Below are positions 1-9,750 of a DNA stretch of 64,000 nucleotides, in pieces. Position 1 is the first letter of the stretch. Each line of letters begins with the position of its first letter. The DNA lies in contig JBBQZZ010000001.1 in NCBI GenBank assembly GCA_038207265.1, positions 806,001 through 870,000 on the forward strand. The letters run 5' to 3'. Made by a program: the position numbers and the translations under genes. Source of the stretch: JACMLD01 sp038207265 (GTDB lineage: Bacteria > Bacteroidota > Bacteroidia > Chitinophagales > Chitinophagaceae). Under the pieces are notes generated by a model. It worked only from the letters and a program-made list of their open reading frames with translations. It searched no databases and was not told the DNA's origin.

Positions 1-813
1 AAGAAAAAGGGCAGCAAAAAAGCCGTAGAAAGTTATGATCCTTGGAACACTGATGATGCCGACAATGATGTTGTGAGTAACCCATTATACCAGGGCGGCA
101 ATACCAGTGGAGTAAATCCTTTATTCGAAGCAAAAGATGCACTGCGGGTTAGCGGTTCTAACGGTAAAGATCATGCTATCTTTATTCCTTCAGTACTTTC
201 TATCAACCAGAATAGCAGTACTGCTGCACTACCATTTACTGAATACCAGTTGGCGCCCATTAAATGGATGGCACCTGAAAGCATTGCTTCAAGGAAAGGC
301 ATTACTGAGAAGGGAATTAAGAAGAATGAAACGAATGAAAGAAAGGGATGGGATGGCACCGTAAAAGGGGGTAGTAAAAATATCAATACCAGCGAACCGG
401 GATTGGGTGGTGGACATGATAAAATAAATGATGTTGTTGCAGGAAATGATGCTGCAAAAGGTATTAACGAAGCGGGTATTAAAAAGAATGAAACGAATGA
501 AAGAAAGGGATGGGATGGCACCGTAAAAGGGGGTAGTAAAAATATCAATACCAGCGAATCGGGATTGGGTGGTGGACATGATAAAATAAATGATGTTGTT
601 GCAGGAAATGATGCTGCAAAAGGTATTAATGAAGCGGGTATTAAAAAGAATGAAATCGCTATTGGCGAAATAAGCCGTTTACGTTGTTCGGATGGTTCTT
701 GTTCAATAGAAACCACCGTATCAATAGACGGCAAAGAATACGAAGCTGTTGTTACTGGCGTACTAAAAACCAGGCATGATACGGTTAAGAATAGTATTAA
801 TAATGTAAGGTAG
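1..813 (+). CDS. Unknown protein with 54-residue tandem repeats (5' end outside window)
   Basis: The reading frame is open from the first base of the window, so the gene probably begins upstream. A GTG at 73 could start a 246-residue product, but nothing favours it over the upstream frame. The protein is rich in Lys, Asn, Gly and Asp. Its middle consists of two nearly identical 54-residue units (313-474 and 475-636) plus the first six residues of a third. The C-terminal 50 residues hold a CSDGSC motif and look like a small beta domain. There is no signal peptide in the visible part. I recognise no family and assign no function. Confidence 0.7.
   Translation, partial: KKKGSKKAVESYDPWNTDDADNDVVSNPLYQGGNTSGVNPLFEAKDALRVSGSNGKDHAIFIPSVLSINQNSSTAALPFTEYQLAPIKWMAPESIASRKGITEKGIKKNETNERKGWDGTVKGGSKNINTSEPGLGGGHDKINDVVAGNDAAKGINEAGIKKNETNERKGWDGTVKGGSKNINTSESGLGGGHDKINDVVAGNDAAKGINEAGIKKNEIAIGEISRLRCSDGSCSIETTVSIDGKEYEAVVTGVLKTRHDTVKNSINNVR
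313..654 (+). repeat. In-frame 162-bp tandem repeat, two full copies and a stub
   Basis: Copy 1 is 313-474, copy 2 is 475-636, and 637-654 is a third start. By eye I see about four substitutions between the full copies, mostly synonymous plus one Pro/Ser change. The near-identity at DNA level points to a recent duplication. Each unit encodes 54 residues starting GIKKNE. Confidence 0.9.
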
Positions 814-1295
814 AGACGGGCTTGCCAATCATCATAACGGCAGTTGTAATTATTGGCTTATTATAAATTATCAGGTTTATCTATAGGCAGTCTTAACTAA
901 GTTGTATCGTACGGCTAACTAAGAATTTTCTTGCCATCATTCGAAATAGATTTCTGTTGTTTAACCATATTAATGACGCAAAGTGAAAATTCAATATACA
1001 ACGGATTCCAAAACCTCCACCGGGATTTAATAATCCCGGTTGATCCATCAGATTCAAATAATACCTTGTAATCTCATAAAAAAGAGCTTTTGACCTTTAT
1101 ACATCAGCCTGGTCTTATATTGTTGAATAATCATTAACCCCATTGATTAAATGAATTACCCAGATAAATCAGATATGCTGCTGGGTGTAAGTTGGTTGGA
1201 TTGTGTTGCATCCGTTACAAATTAAACGGTCAGACCAATGATGCTTGTTCAGGAATCATTGCTCATCTACATCAATAAACTGACAGTTTACATTG
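814..1295. other. Intergenic region without a recognised gene
   Basis: No ORF of convincing composition is present on either strand. The only structure seen is an inverted repeat at 1019-1040 with arms ACCGGGAT and ATCCCGGT around a six-base loop. It has no U-run on either side, so I do not call it a terminator. Confidence 0.5.
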
Positions 1296-1508
1296 CTACA
1301 CATAACTGCTCATCTTCTTATCTCCAAACGCTCTTTCCCAGACCCGCTTTTCTTCGCTGGGGATATATTTATCCTTCAGTTCTGAAAGCCCTTCTGTAAA
1401 CCCGTTCATACGAGTCTTTAATTTTTTTCTTGTTACAGACCCCTTTGCGGGTGCAATCAATATTCCTACCGCAATTCCTGTAAGTAATGCAATCAGTGTT
1501 TTGTTCAT
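1296..1508 (-). CDS. YtxH domain-containing protein
   Basis: This 70-residue protein starts with one hydrophobic helix (residues 4-20) containing the GILIAPAKG signature, followed by a basic, charged helical tail (TRKKLKTRMN and onward). That is the layout of YtxH/general-stress small membrane proteins, which are common in Bacteroidota and have no established biochemical role. It probably sits in the inner membrane with the tail in the cytoplasm. A decayed copy of its 3' half lies at 5072-5200. It stands alone, with about 160 bp to the next gene. Confidence 0.75.
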   Translation of the reverse strand: MNKTLIALLTGIAVGILIAPAKGSVTRKKLKTRMNGFTEGLSELKDKYIPSEEKRVWERAFGDKKMSSYV

Positions 1509-1668
1509 TTGCTTCTTTTTTTCCTTTGCCTATACAAAATATGCGCCATTTTATATTAAAAAGTTTACTGAAATTTAACAAATACCCTACACTTGTTGAA
1601 TGGATGCATTTATTTATTAATGTATCCTTAGGAAATCTTCCCGCAAATACTATTTATATAAATCAATC

Positions 1669-2391
1669 CTATTTAATTGTTCTTATAAAAAATGATTTTA
1701 CTTCAACTATGGTATGCCGGCGTTCGTGACAAAGCTGAAAGCCGATATTGCCCTCTGAAAATCCGGTTTCATGAACGATATCAATTGTCTTAACACCATT
1801 TAGCCATGCCTGTATATGATGCCCTTTGGCGATAATATAATAATGATTCCAGTCATTGGCTTTTACCAACTGCAACGCCAGTGAATCCGGATATTTCTGC
1901 ACCATATTAGCACGACGTTCTTCCCATAGTGAACCCCAATAACCTTTGCCCATATCAACCTGGTATCCCGGAGCATCATCAAAATTAGTTGGATGCAGGC
2001 GAATACATACACCTGAATTCGCATCCTCACCACCGGTCATTTTAATCATAACATTTAATTCAAAATCTTTATAAACATTCTTAGTCCACGTATAATGATG
2101 CATCGTTTCACCATCTGCTTCACCACGCAGTATACCATTGTTCCATTGCCAATATTTTTCTTCCGCATTCCAGCTGTCTGGTGAGGAAAACAGGTTTATC
2201 CATCCTTTGCCTACGGGTTTATTATTAATAAATTTACCATCGGGTGGTAACGTATTCTTAAGAACTGTACCCGGCTGGGCAGCAGCGTTTATAAGGCAGG
2301 CAACCAGCAAACAACAAGTAATGATCAGTTTTAGTCTTATTATTTTCTCAATATTCCTTGCTGTATGATCATATAATTTTTGCAATGTCAT
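1669..2391 (-). CDS. DUF1080 / 3-keto-disaccharide hydrolase-like secreted protein
   Basis: This 240-residue protein has a long N-terminal region with a hydrophobic export segment at about residues 20-38 ending AAAQ. A concanavalin-like DUF1080 domain (3-keto-disaccharide hydrolase family, PF06439) covers about 60-238. Recognisable features are the GWINLF start, the GILRGEADGETMHHYTW stretch, NSGVCIRLHP, DDAPGYQVDMGKGYWGSLWEE, NDWNHYYIIAKGHHIQAWLNG and the terminal GNIGFQ strand. Members act on or bind oxidised sugars in the periplasm or outer membrane. It is divergent from the GH31 gene, which suggests glycan use, but the substrate cannot be read from the sequence. Confidence 0.85.
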   Translation of the reverse strand: MTLQKLYDHTARNIEKIIRLKLIITCCLLVACLINAAAQPGTVLKNTLPPDGKFINNKPVGKGWINLFSSPDSWNAEEKYWQWNNGILRGEADGETMHHYTWTKNVYKDFELNVMIKMTGGEDANSGVCIRLHPTNFDDAPGYQVDMGKGYWGSLWEERRANMVQKYPDSLALQLVKANDWNHYYIIAKGHHIQAWLNGVKTIDIVHETGFSEGNIGFQLCHERRHTIVEVKSFFIRTIK

Positions 2392-2714
2392 ATTTTTATT
2401 TTTTAGTGGTTAATATATAATGAGTAAGGCGTATGACCCTGCATGTTTGAAATGAAAATCCTGGTGCCTTAAATTACCTGGCTGTATTCTTCACACTGCA
2501 ATAATCTACTCCGGATACTCAAAATAACAACCGCAAGGGAAAATTAATGTATAAAGTCCGCAAAAAGTAATCCAGCGAGTTGAATCAATATTTTTTGCTC
2601 CGGAACGATACTCCTGAAATATGCATTAACTTAACGAATCGGCTAAAGCAAATAGCTGAATTTAATATTTGGGGGATATGTTTTCAAAATAATTAATGGC
2701 TGTATCGTAAACAA
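2392..2714. other. Divergent promoter region between DUF1080 and GH31 genes
   Basis: This 323-bp AT-rich spacer must carry the promoters of both flanking genes. I see no clear Bacteroidota -33/-7 pair (TTTG and TAnnTTTG) and no operator palindrome. No gene is present. Confidence 0.5.
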
Positions 2715-5033
2715 ATGACTAAGAAATCCATGCGTATAATAGTGTCAATAATTTTTATGATTGGTTCTGTTGCACTGCAGGCACAGTCCATATTAGTTAA
2801 CAACCAGCCTGCCAGGCTTGAAATACGGCCAGCAGGTGAGCAAAGTATCCGAATCACTTTAAAACCGCTGAGTTTCAAAAACAAACTGCCTTACTCACCA
2901 GCCCTGGCAGAACGAAATTATCCGGCTCCCGTAGTTAGTCTTACAACAATCAATAAATCCATAACAAAGGAAGTCGGAAATTTAAAAGTAATCTTACACA
3001 ATAGCCCTCTTTCAATCACTGTAACAAATAAGCATGGTAAAACAATACAGCAATTGGTATTTGATAAAGATGGAAAATTATCTTTTAGCTTATCTGATGT
3101 GCCTGTATTGGGACTGGGAGAAGGCGGTCCAAAACCGGCAAGAGATATTGACTGGCGAAAGTTACCTGTACAATATGATCGCCGGGGCTTTTATGATAGT
3201 ATGCAGCCTCGCTGGCAAAGCGATGCATACGGTTCACGCAATCCATCTGCCATGCTGGTGCAACCCGCCTACTGGGGAATTTTTGTTGCGGCACCCTGGG
3301 TAGCAGTCGATCTGCGCAATAAGGAGCAGGGAATATTTATTCCATGGAAACCCACCGGAGAGGAAAAGATTCCGCAAAACCAACAAAACCAGGGATTGAA
3401 TCTTGGCAAAGGCCTTCCACCCATTAATGAAATAATTCCTGGCTTGTACGACCTTTTCGTTTTTGATGCACACGACCCTGCTGAAATGATGAAGGATTTC
3501 TCCCTTATTACTGGTCCTGCGGCTATGCCTCCCCGTTGGGCGCTGGGCTATATGCAATCTCACCGTACATTGGAAACTGATAAACAGATGATTGAAATCG
3601 TGGACAGTTTCAGGACCAAAAAAATTCCAGTTGATGCAGTTATTTACCTGGGCACCGGCTTTGCACCGCGGGGCTGGAATAAGAAACAACCCTCTTTTGA
3701 TTTTAACCCGGATGTTTTTACCCGGGACCCAAAAGACGTGATAACTGACATGCATAACCGAAATGTTAGGGTAGTTGTTCATATGGTACCGTGGGACAGG
3801 GATCGATTGCCAACATTACATGGAAATATTCCGGCTAAGAACGGTGAAACATTAGATGGTTCACATATTGCCAATTATTGGAAGGAACACCTGGATCTGG
3901 TAAATTCAGGCATTGATGCCTTCTGGCCCGATGAAGGAGACTGGTTTAATTTAAATGAACGCATTAAACGTCACCAGTTATATTACCAGGGACATTTATC
4001 TGCACATCCAAACATTCGTCCATGGAGTCTACAGCGAAATGGATATCCCGGTATTGCTCAGTGGGGTGGATGGGTTTGGTCGGGCGATACTGAATCTTCC
4101 TGGAAAACATTGGAAGCACAGATTGCAGTTGGTTTGAATTATTCAGTGAGCATTGGTCCTTACTGGGGATCAGATATTGGTGGCTTTTATCCAAGTGAAG
4201 AATTAACCGGTGAACTTTATGCAAGATGGTTTCAGTTTGCTTCCTTTTGTCCTTCTTTTCGTTCGCATGGTGTTACCTGGCAAACCCGTCTTCCCTGGGG
4301 TTGGGGTCGTAATGATATGGGACCGAAAGAATCTAAGACGCCGCCTCTTCAATCATCGATGAATAATAAATCAATTGAACCCATTGCAAAAAAATATGAT
4401 GAACTACGTTACCAGTTATTGCCATACACTTACACACTTACATGGCAGGCACGCAATGCCGGCATGCCATTGATGCGCCCATTATGGTTGCATTATCCGG
4501 ATGATGCTCAAGCGCGTAATACCGGTGATGAGTATTTATGGGGCCGTGACATGCTGATTGCGCCCGTCTTTGAAAAAAATGCGGTTAACCGTAGGGTTTA
4601 TCTGCCAGAAGGAGATTGGTACGATTGGTGGACCAATGAAAAACAAACTGGCGGTACCCGTATTACCCGCGCTGTAGATTTGTCCATTATGCCTGTCTAT
4701 ATAAGGGCCGGCGCCATTATTCCTTTTGATCCAATACGGCAATACACAAACGAAATTGTAACAGCACCCACTGAACTAAAAATTTTTACGGGAGCTGATG
4801 GTGAATTTGTGTTGTACGATGATGATGGCAGTAGCCAGGATTACCTGCAAGGGAAAGCAAGCTGGACAAGTATTAACTGGAACAATAAACAGAAATTGTT
4901 AACGCTGACGTCTGCTGCACCGAAAGGATCTGTAAATGAATCAAAAACAAAAACATTTAGCATTCGCTTAATTCCGGACAACGAAATAAAAACAATTGTT
5001 TACAAAGGGCAGCCCGTTTCAATAAAATTTTAA
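2715..5033 (+). CDS. Glycoside hydrolase family 31 (alpha-glucosidase/alpha-xylosidase type)
   Basis: This 772-residue enzyme has a signal peptide (residues about 1-23, ending LQAQ), an N-terminal beta domain, a TIM barrel from about 265 to 600, and C-terminal beta domains including a DUF5110-like end. The catalytic nucleophile should be Asp406 in WPDEGDW and the acid/base Asp458 in WSGDTESSW. Other GH31 landmarks are GYMQSHRT, the HGVTWQTRLPW loop, and MPLMRPLW...GDEYLWG. It retains configuration while cleaving terminal alpha-linked sugars, here probably in the periplasm. The substrate (glucose, xylose or sulfoquinovose linkage) cannot be decided by eye. It is flanked by a DUF1080 gene and by intact and decayed YtxH copies. 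Confidence 0.9.
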   Translation: MTKKSMRIIVSIIFMIGSVALQAQSILVNNQPARLEIRPAGEQSIRITLKPLSFKNKLPYSPALAERNYPAPVVSLTTINKSITKEVGNLKVILHNSPLSITVTNKHGKTIQQLVFDKDGKLSFSLSDVPVLGLGEGGPKPARDIDWRKLPVQYDRRGFYDSMQPRWQSDAYGSRNPSAMLVQPAYWGIFVAAPWVAVDLRNKEQGIFIPWKPTGEEKIPQNQQNQGLNLGKGLPPINEIIPGLYDLFVFDAHDPAEMMKDFSLITGPAAMPPRWALGYMQSHRTLETDKQMIEIVDSFRTKKIPVDAVIYLGTGFAPRGWNKKQPSFDFNPDVFTRDPKDVITDMHNRNVRVVVHMVPWDRDRLPTLHGNIPAKNGETLDGSHIANYWKEHLDLVNSGIDAFWPDEGDWFNLNERIKRHQLYYQGHLSAHPNIRPWSLQRNGYPGIAQWGGWVWSGDTESSWKTLEAQIAVGLNYSVSIGPYWGSDIGGFYPSEELTGELYARWFQFASFCPSFRSHGVTWQTRLPWGWGRNDMGPKESKTPPLQSSMNNKSIEPIAKKYDELRYQLLPYTYTLTWQARNAGMPLMRPLWLHYPDDAQARNTGDEYLWGRDMLIAPVFEKNAVNRRVYLPEGDWYDWWTNEKQTGGTRITRAVDLSIMPVYIRAGAIIPFDPIRQYTNEIVTAPTELKIFTGADGEFVLYDDDGSSQDYLQGKASWTSINWNNKQKLLTLTSAAPKGSVNESKTKTFSIRLIPDNEIKTIVYKGQPVSIKF

Positions 5034-5071
5034 TAACGATTGAAAATTAAAAGTATGCCGGGTGCTATACC

Positions 5072-5200
5072 TAACTGCTCATCTTCTTATCTCCAAATGC
5101 TTTTTCCCAGACCTGCTTCTTCTCTCCGGAATGTATCTATCCTTCAGTTACGGCAGCCCGTATGCAAGTCCGTTCAGACCAGTCTTTATTTTTTCTTGTT
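5072..5200 (-). pseudogene. Decayed partial copy of the YtxH-like gene
   Basis: This stretch aligns base for base with the 3' half of the YtxH gene at 1303-1435, in the same orientation, with many substitutions and small gaps. The translation of its end, read on the minus strand, gives KKMSS followed by a stop two codons earlier than in the intact gene, and the frame is broken further upstream. The rest of the 5034-5350 spacer holds no recognisable gene. It begins 38 bp after the GH31 stop. Confidence 0.8.
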
Positions 5201-5350
5201 GTGCGGAGAGTATGTATGAACAATAATATGTAAGCAGGGTTAATTTTCATTTCAATATTGGTTAAGCTAGTTTACGGTTAACTGGCAGCGTAGTAATTTT
5301 GCTGGCTGCCTGTTGCAGATTGCTACGCAAAAAAAAGACAAATAGCTACT

Positions 5351-7786
5351 TTAGTTATTGATGGATGATACGGGTTTAGTAAGGATATCGTCGTTGTTCA
5401 CGCCTTTCTTTTTAGAAACATTCTCGGTGAGCTTTCCAAAATTCCAGGTAAGTGCCAAAACTCCGCCCCTCCGAATTTGCGTAGTAGTATTACTGTTATA
5501 AAAGTTCTGATCTTTGGTAATCGTTGTAAAATTATGGGTCTTTTCAAAAAAGTTCACTACCCTCAAAGAAATACTGATTTTATTCTTAAATATTTTATAA
5601 TTCAACGCGCCGTTATACCAGATGCTGAATGGATAGGTAGTTTGAATCGTTCTTGGGTCCTGCCAGAACACCATATAACTGCCTACGCTAAATTTGTCTG
5701 TAAACTTATAATTGGTATTTAGGTTGATATTGCTTCCAAAACCACTATTTGATTGGGATGCATTGGAATTATTGGTGACGGTACTATATCGAAGTGATCC
5801 ATTCACAAACAAACTCCATTGGGGAGTAATCTTTGTACTGAGATTCAGGTTTACGCTGGATTGAAATTCTTTGCCGATATTCAGACTGGTCGTTTTTGTA
5901 ATGCCCGACTGCGGATCAAAGGAAGAATACTGCAGAATTTTATTGTCGCTATAACTTCCTTCTATAATAATTCCGCTGAACGTATTCCCTTTTACATACC
6001 TCAATTGCCCTGAAACTGCGTGTACTGTCTGGGCACCCAGGTTGGGATTTCCAAAAGAAATATTCAGTGAGTCGTTGTTATAAACAAAGGGATTGAGATC
6101 CCAGATATAGGGCCGCTGCAATCTCTTTGTATATCCAAATACAAGGGTGGTAGCGGTATTTACACGGTTGGTCCATTGTATGTTTGGCAGCAGCGTTACA
6201 TAGTTGTGATCCACCTGCGTGCCAGATGAAATAAAGTTGCCGTTTACGCCGGTGTATTCAATACGCGCACCAAAACGAAAGCTTGATTTTTTTAATCGCA
6301 GGCTATACATGCCATACAAACTGAATACATTCTGCGCGTATTTAAAATAATCAGTATTGGCAGTATTGGTTTTGTAGTTGTCAATAGCACTGTATTTAAC
6401 CAGGCTTTGAAAGTCGGAACTGGCACGGCGCAAAATTGCTTTAAATCCACCTTCCAGTTTACTGCTCTTATTTAAAGGAATGCTGTTGTCGGCCTGTATT
6501 GTATATTGATTGTTGATTGCATAGCTGTTGTTAATCAAATAACGATCTGTACCGGGATTATCCTGGAAGCTATTTAATTTAGCATCGTTCTTACCAAACT
6601 CGCCAAGAAATCGAAGGCTGAATTCTCTTTCCTTGTTCTTTTTAAAATGCCTGATATAGTCACTGCCCACATTTACGCCGGGATTATTGGCTTTGTTGTT
6701 AAGCGAGTAATAACTCCTTGTTGATGGATCTGTTCCAAAATCAGTTGTGATAGTTTGGTCAGTGACCGTTTTATTCGAGTAGCTGTCGATATTAGTATAC
6801 ACACTAACGGTGTTAAGGCTGTCCATGTCCCAGCTCAATTCCGCATTTCCGAAGCTCCAGCCTGCACTGCTGTACTGATCGCCATCAAGGGTTCGCTTTG
6901 TATAAAGGCTTTGGGTTGACGGGATCGTTATATTACTGTTATGTTGTAACGCGGGGTCACTAAAACCTGTATTTAAAAAAAGGCTCAACCCAATATTGCC
7001 GGCTTTCGCATTTCCATTAATTGTGAAATTATTTAGCTTATCAGTGGTGCGAGAAAAAGAAGACAGTGAACCATTGTAACCAGCTATTTTTTTCTTGGTG
7101 ATAATATTGATGAGCCCTCCTATTCCCTCCCCATCATATTTAGCCGAAGGCGTTGTTATCACTTCAATCCTTAAGATCACTGCCCCAGGAAATGCCCGCA
7201 ATGCTTCTTTGATATTCCTTGCGAACATAGAAGTCTCTCTTCCATTCAGCAGAATTTTAAAATTAGATTTTCCATTCACTTTTATATTATCCTCCCCATC
7301 CACTGTTATAAAGGGCGTCTTCCTCAATAAGTCGATGGCAGTTTCTGTTTTGTTGCTGGGATCTTCGTCTACATTAAAAACAACCTTATCGTCCGATTGC
7401 TCAACCATGGGTCTTTGCCCATTTACCACTACCTCTTTTAGCGTACCCATTGTCCGCGATAGTTGTACAGGGTCCACCCGCATATCTCCTGCAAGCGAAG
7501 TAACAGCTATGTCTACCTGCTTTTCTGAAAAACCGGTATGGGTGAATGTAAGTATATAATTACCTGTATCTGGTTTACTTAGCTGGAAACTTCCATTGTC
7601 TTTAGATAACGTTGTTTGCAAAGCAATCGTACCGGTTTTTTTAAGAAGTCGCACTGTTACAAACGCAAGCGGTTTACTGCTGTCCGACACAGCTCCTGAT
7701 AACTTTAATTTAGTTTGCGAAAACCCATCAGCCATTATAAAAACCATTGCAAAGGGCAATAGCAGCAATAGTAAAAACCTTCTCAT
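5351..7786 (-). CDS. TonB-dependent receptor-type outer-membrane beta-barrel protein
   Basis: This 811-residue outer-membrane protein has a signal peptide (about 1-23, ending GFSQ), a carboxypeptidase-regulatory-like domain (about 27-110), a plug domain (about 120-240; VVVNGQRPMVEQSDDK, TPSAKYDGEGIGGLINIITKKK) and a beta-barrel to the end. The barrel resembles the Bacteroidota OMP_b-brl_3 type (PF14905). Proteins of this family are usually annotated as TonB-dependent receptors or outer-membrane beta-barrel family proteins, and ligands are rarely known. It stands alone with no SusD partner. The start at 7786 is followed directly by a good signal peptide. Confidence 0.85.
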   Translation of the reverse strand: MRRFLLLLLLPFAMVFIMADGFSQTKLKLSGAVSDSSKPLAFVTVRLLKKTGTIALQTTLSKDNGSFQLSKPDTGNYILTFTHTGFSEKQVDIAVTSLAGDMRVDPVQLSRTMGTLKEVVVNGQRPMVEQSDDKVVFNVDEDPSNKTETAIDLLRKTPFITVDGEDNIKVNGKSNFKILLNGRETSMFARNIKEALRAFPGAVILRIEVITTPSAKYDGEGIGGLINIITKKKIAGYNGSLSSFSRTTDKLNNFTINGNAKAGNIGLSLFLNTGFSDPALQHNSNITIPSTQSLYTKRTLDGDQYSSAGWSFGNAELSWDMDSLNTVSVYTNIDSYSNKTVTDQTITTDFGTDPSTRSYYSLNNKANNPGVNVGSDYIRHFKKNKEREFSLRFLGEFGKNDAKLNSFQDNPGTDRYLINNSYAINNQYTIQADNSIPLNKSSKLEGGFKAILRRASSDFQSLVKYSAIDNYKTNTANTDYFKYAQNVFSLYGMYSLRLKKSSFRFGARIEYTGVNGNFISSGTQVDHNYVTLLPNIQWTNRVNTATTLVFGYTKRLQRPYIWDLNPFVYNNDSLNISFGNPNLGAQTVHAVSGQLRYVKGNTFSGIIIEGSYSDNKILQYSSFDPQSGITKTTSLNIGKEFQSSVNLNLSTKITPQWSLFVNGSLRYSTVTNNSNASQSNSGFGSNINLNTNYKFTDKFSVGSYMVFWQDPRTIQTTYPFSIWYNGALNYKIFKNKISISLRVVNFFEKTHNFTTITKDQNFYNSNTTTQIRRGGVLALTWNFGKLTENVSKKKGVNNDDILTKPVSSINN

Positions 7787-8283
7787 AGCTCCTGGTTTAC
7801 CTGGCGGGATGATAATATTGTATAAGTTTAACTAAAATCTTCGTATTCATTGGAATATATGTGATGAAAGGCTGCGGGCAACTGATGAGGATCATAATAT
7901 CTAATGCGACCTATCAAAATTGAGCCGCCAATGTGTGCAAGCGGTTCTGCATTTGAATACCGAAGTAACCTGGCAGATACGCGCTCGCCTGTTTCATTGT
8001 GAATCTATTTCCTGGGAGCCAAAAGAAAAAATAAGCAGGTTTGGGGCATTTTCTTCCACCGTTGTTGGTGTTCCAATAAAGTAATCTTAAAGTATCAAGG
8101 TTTGCACCAATAGCTTTTTTCTCCGCTGTCCTTTGTAGACTGATGACTTTAAAAAATATAATGTCACAGACAAGGCGGAAAAGGCGCTTTTAAACTATTC
8201 ATTATTACTTCTTCAAAGATTATATGCTCCAATAAAATTCCCCCTTATCTTTAATTAAGCTACCGGTTATTACAAATTGCTTT
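7787..8283. other. Intergenic spacer with a possible gene remnant
   Basis: The spacer separates divergent genes. On the minus strand two adjacent frames, 7994 to about 8085 and 7828 to about 8008, translate into protein-like sequence (for example TTVEENAPNLLIFSFGSQE in the first and GERVSARLLRYSNAEPLAH in the second). They look like one reading frame broken by a frameshift. I recognise no family, so this may be chance or a decayed gene. Confidence 0.3.
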
Positions 8284-9750
8284 ATGAGCACAACATTGAT
8301 TCTTGTTATCATTGCCTGTTATTTCACGCTGTTGATGATTATTTCAAAACTTACTTCCCGTCATACAAAAGATCATACTTTTTTTGATGGCAACCGGGAA
8401 TCACCCTGGTTCCTGGTCGCTTTTGGGATGGTGGGTTCAGGTATCTCTGCTGTTTCACTTGTATCTATTCCAGGCAATGTTGGAAATGATAACTTGTATT
8501 ATTTCCAGTTTATTTTGGGTACCATTGCCGGTTATCTTTTTATAGCTTTTATACTACTGCGGGTATTCTACCAGCTTAAACTTGTGTCTATCTATACTTA
8601 CCTGGATAAACGTTTTGGAAACATAACTTATAAAACAGGTTCCTTGTTTTTTCTCGTTTCGCAATCTTTTGGTGCAGCATTACGACTATTACTTTCGATA
8701 AAAATTTTACAATATGCATTCTTCGACAAAATGGGAGTACCGTATTTTGTTACCATCATTGTAGTGCTTGTATTGATCTGGCTATACAGCAATAAATCAG
8801 GCATCAAAACAATTGTATGGACCGATGCGCTGCAATCAGCATTTCTGATTACAGTGATCATTGTATCTATTTTCACCATTAAAAATTCACTCGGTCTTTC
8901 TGCATCACAAATGTTTGCTGCAATTGTCAGGCATCCATATGCAAAAATTTTCAACTGGGATGCAGATGCGGGTTCTAATTTCTTCAAGCAATTTATTTCC
9001 GGAATGCTCATTACCATTGCACTGGTGGGACTTGATCAAAGCATGATGCAAAAAACATTAACCATCAGGAATGCCAGTGGGGCGAGAAAAAATGTGCTCA
9101 GCTTTAGTTTCTTCATTGCTTTTGCACAAACACTTTTTCTTGGCCTTGGGGTGTTGATGTATTTGTATGCGCAGCAAAAAGGGATAGCCTTACCCATGCA
9201 GAACGGGCACTATACCGATACGGATGCGGTGTACCCCTTGCTAACATTGCATTATTTCGGCCAGGCAGGCGCCATTGCATTTTTCATTGGCGTTATTGCA
9301 TCTACTTTTGCAAGTATTGACGCTTGTATTACAGCGCTCACTACCGCCTTCAGTTATGACTTTATGCGATTTGAAGAGCGAACGCATACTGCAAAACTGA
9401 ATATTAAAAAATATACGTTGCTGGGTGTAAACGCCTTGATGTTCATTATTGTAATGCTATTCTGGAACAGCAAGGGCGCCATCATAGTTACTATTTTTAA
9501 AATTGCAGGATACACATACGGTCCGATCCTCGGCCTGTACCTCACTGGCTTGTTTTCAACTGTACAATTAAAAGAAAAATGGGTGCCTGTGGCATGTGTT
9601 TCCGCGGCGTTGATGACCTTTTTGCTAAATAATTATCTATTACAGGCGTTCAATTTTGATATCGGTTTTATGAACATTCTTATAAACGCAATGTTGACTA
9701 TCACTTTTTTAATATTGACTAAAAGAAAACAACATGCAACCATTGAATGA
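8284..9750 (+). CDS. Sodium:solute symporter (SSS family)
   Basis: This 488-residue integral membrane protein has about 13 hydrophobic helices. It shows the SSS-family pattern: an N-terminal helix, the RESPWFLVAFGMVGSGISAVS segment with conserved GSG, GTIAGYLF in helix 3, YTYLDKRFG, and the long ALVGLDQSMMQKTL loop in the middle. It should import a small solute with sodium across the inner membrane. The substrate is unknown. Its stop overlaps the start of the downstream acetyltransferase by 17 bp, and a serine hydrolase follows, so the three genes probably form one transcript. The family often moves sugars, sialic acids or amino acids in Bacteroidota. Confidence 0.9.
   Translation: MSTTLILVIIACYFTLLMIISKLTSRHTKDHTFFDGNRESPWFLVAFGMVGSGISAVSLVSIPGNVGNDNLYYFQFILGTIAGYLFIAFILLRVFYQLKLVSIYTYLDKRFGNITYKTGSLFFLVSQSFGAALRLLLSIKILQYAFFDKMGVPYFVTIIVVLVLIWLYSNKSGIKTIVWTDALQSAFLITVIIVSIFTIKNSLGLSASQMFAAIVRHPYAKIFNWDADAGSNFFKQFISGMLITIALVGLDQSMMQKTLTIRNASGARKNVLSFSFFIAFAQTLFLGLGVLMYLYAQQKGIALPMQNGHYTDTDAVYPLLTLHYFGQAGAIAFFIGVIASTFASIDACITALTTAFSYDFMRFEERTHTAKLNIKKYTLLGVNALMFIIVMLFWNSKGAIIVTIFKIAGYTYGPILGLYLTGLFSTVQLKEKWVPVACVSAALMTFLLNNYLLQAFNFDIGFMNILINAMLTITFLILTKRKQHATIE

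Noticed and set aside
1019..1040. Inverted repeat after the first gene as a terminator
   Set aside because: It lies more than 200 bp from the gene end and has no U-run on either strand.
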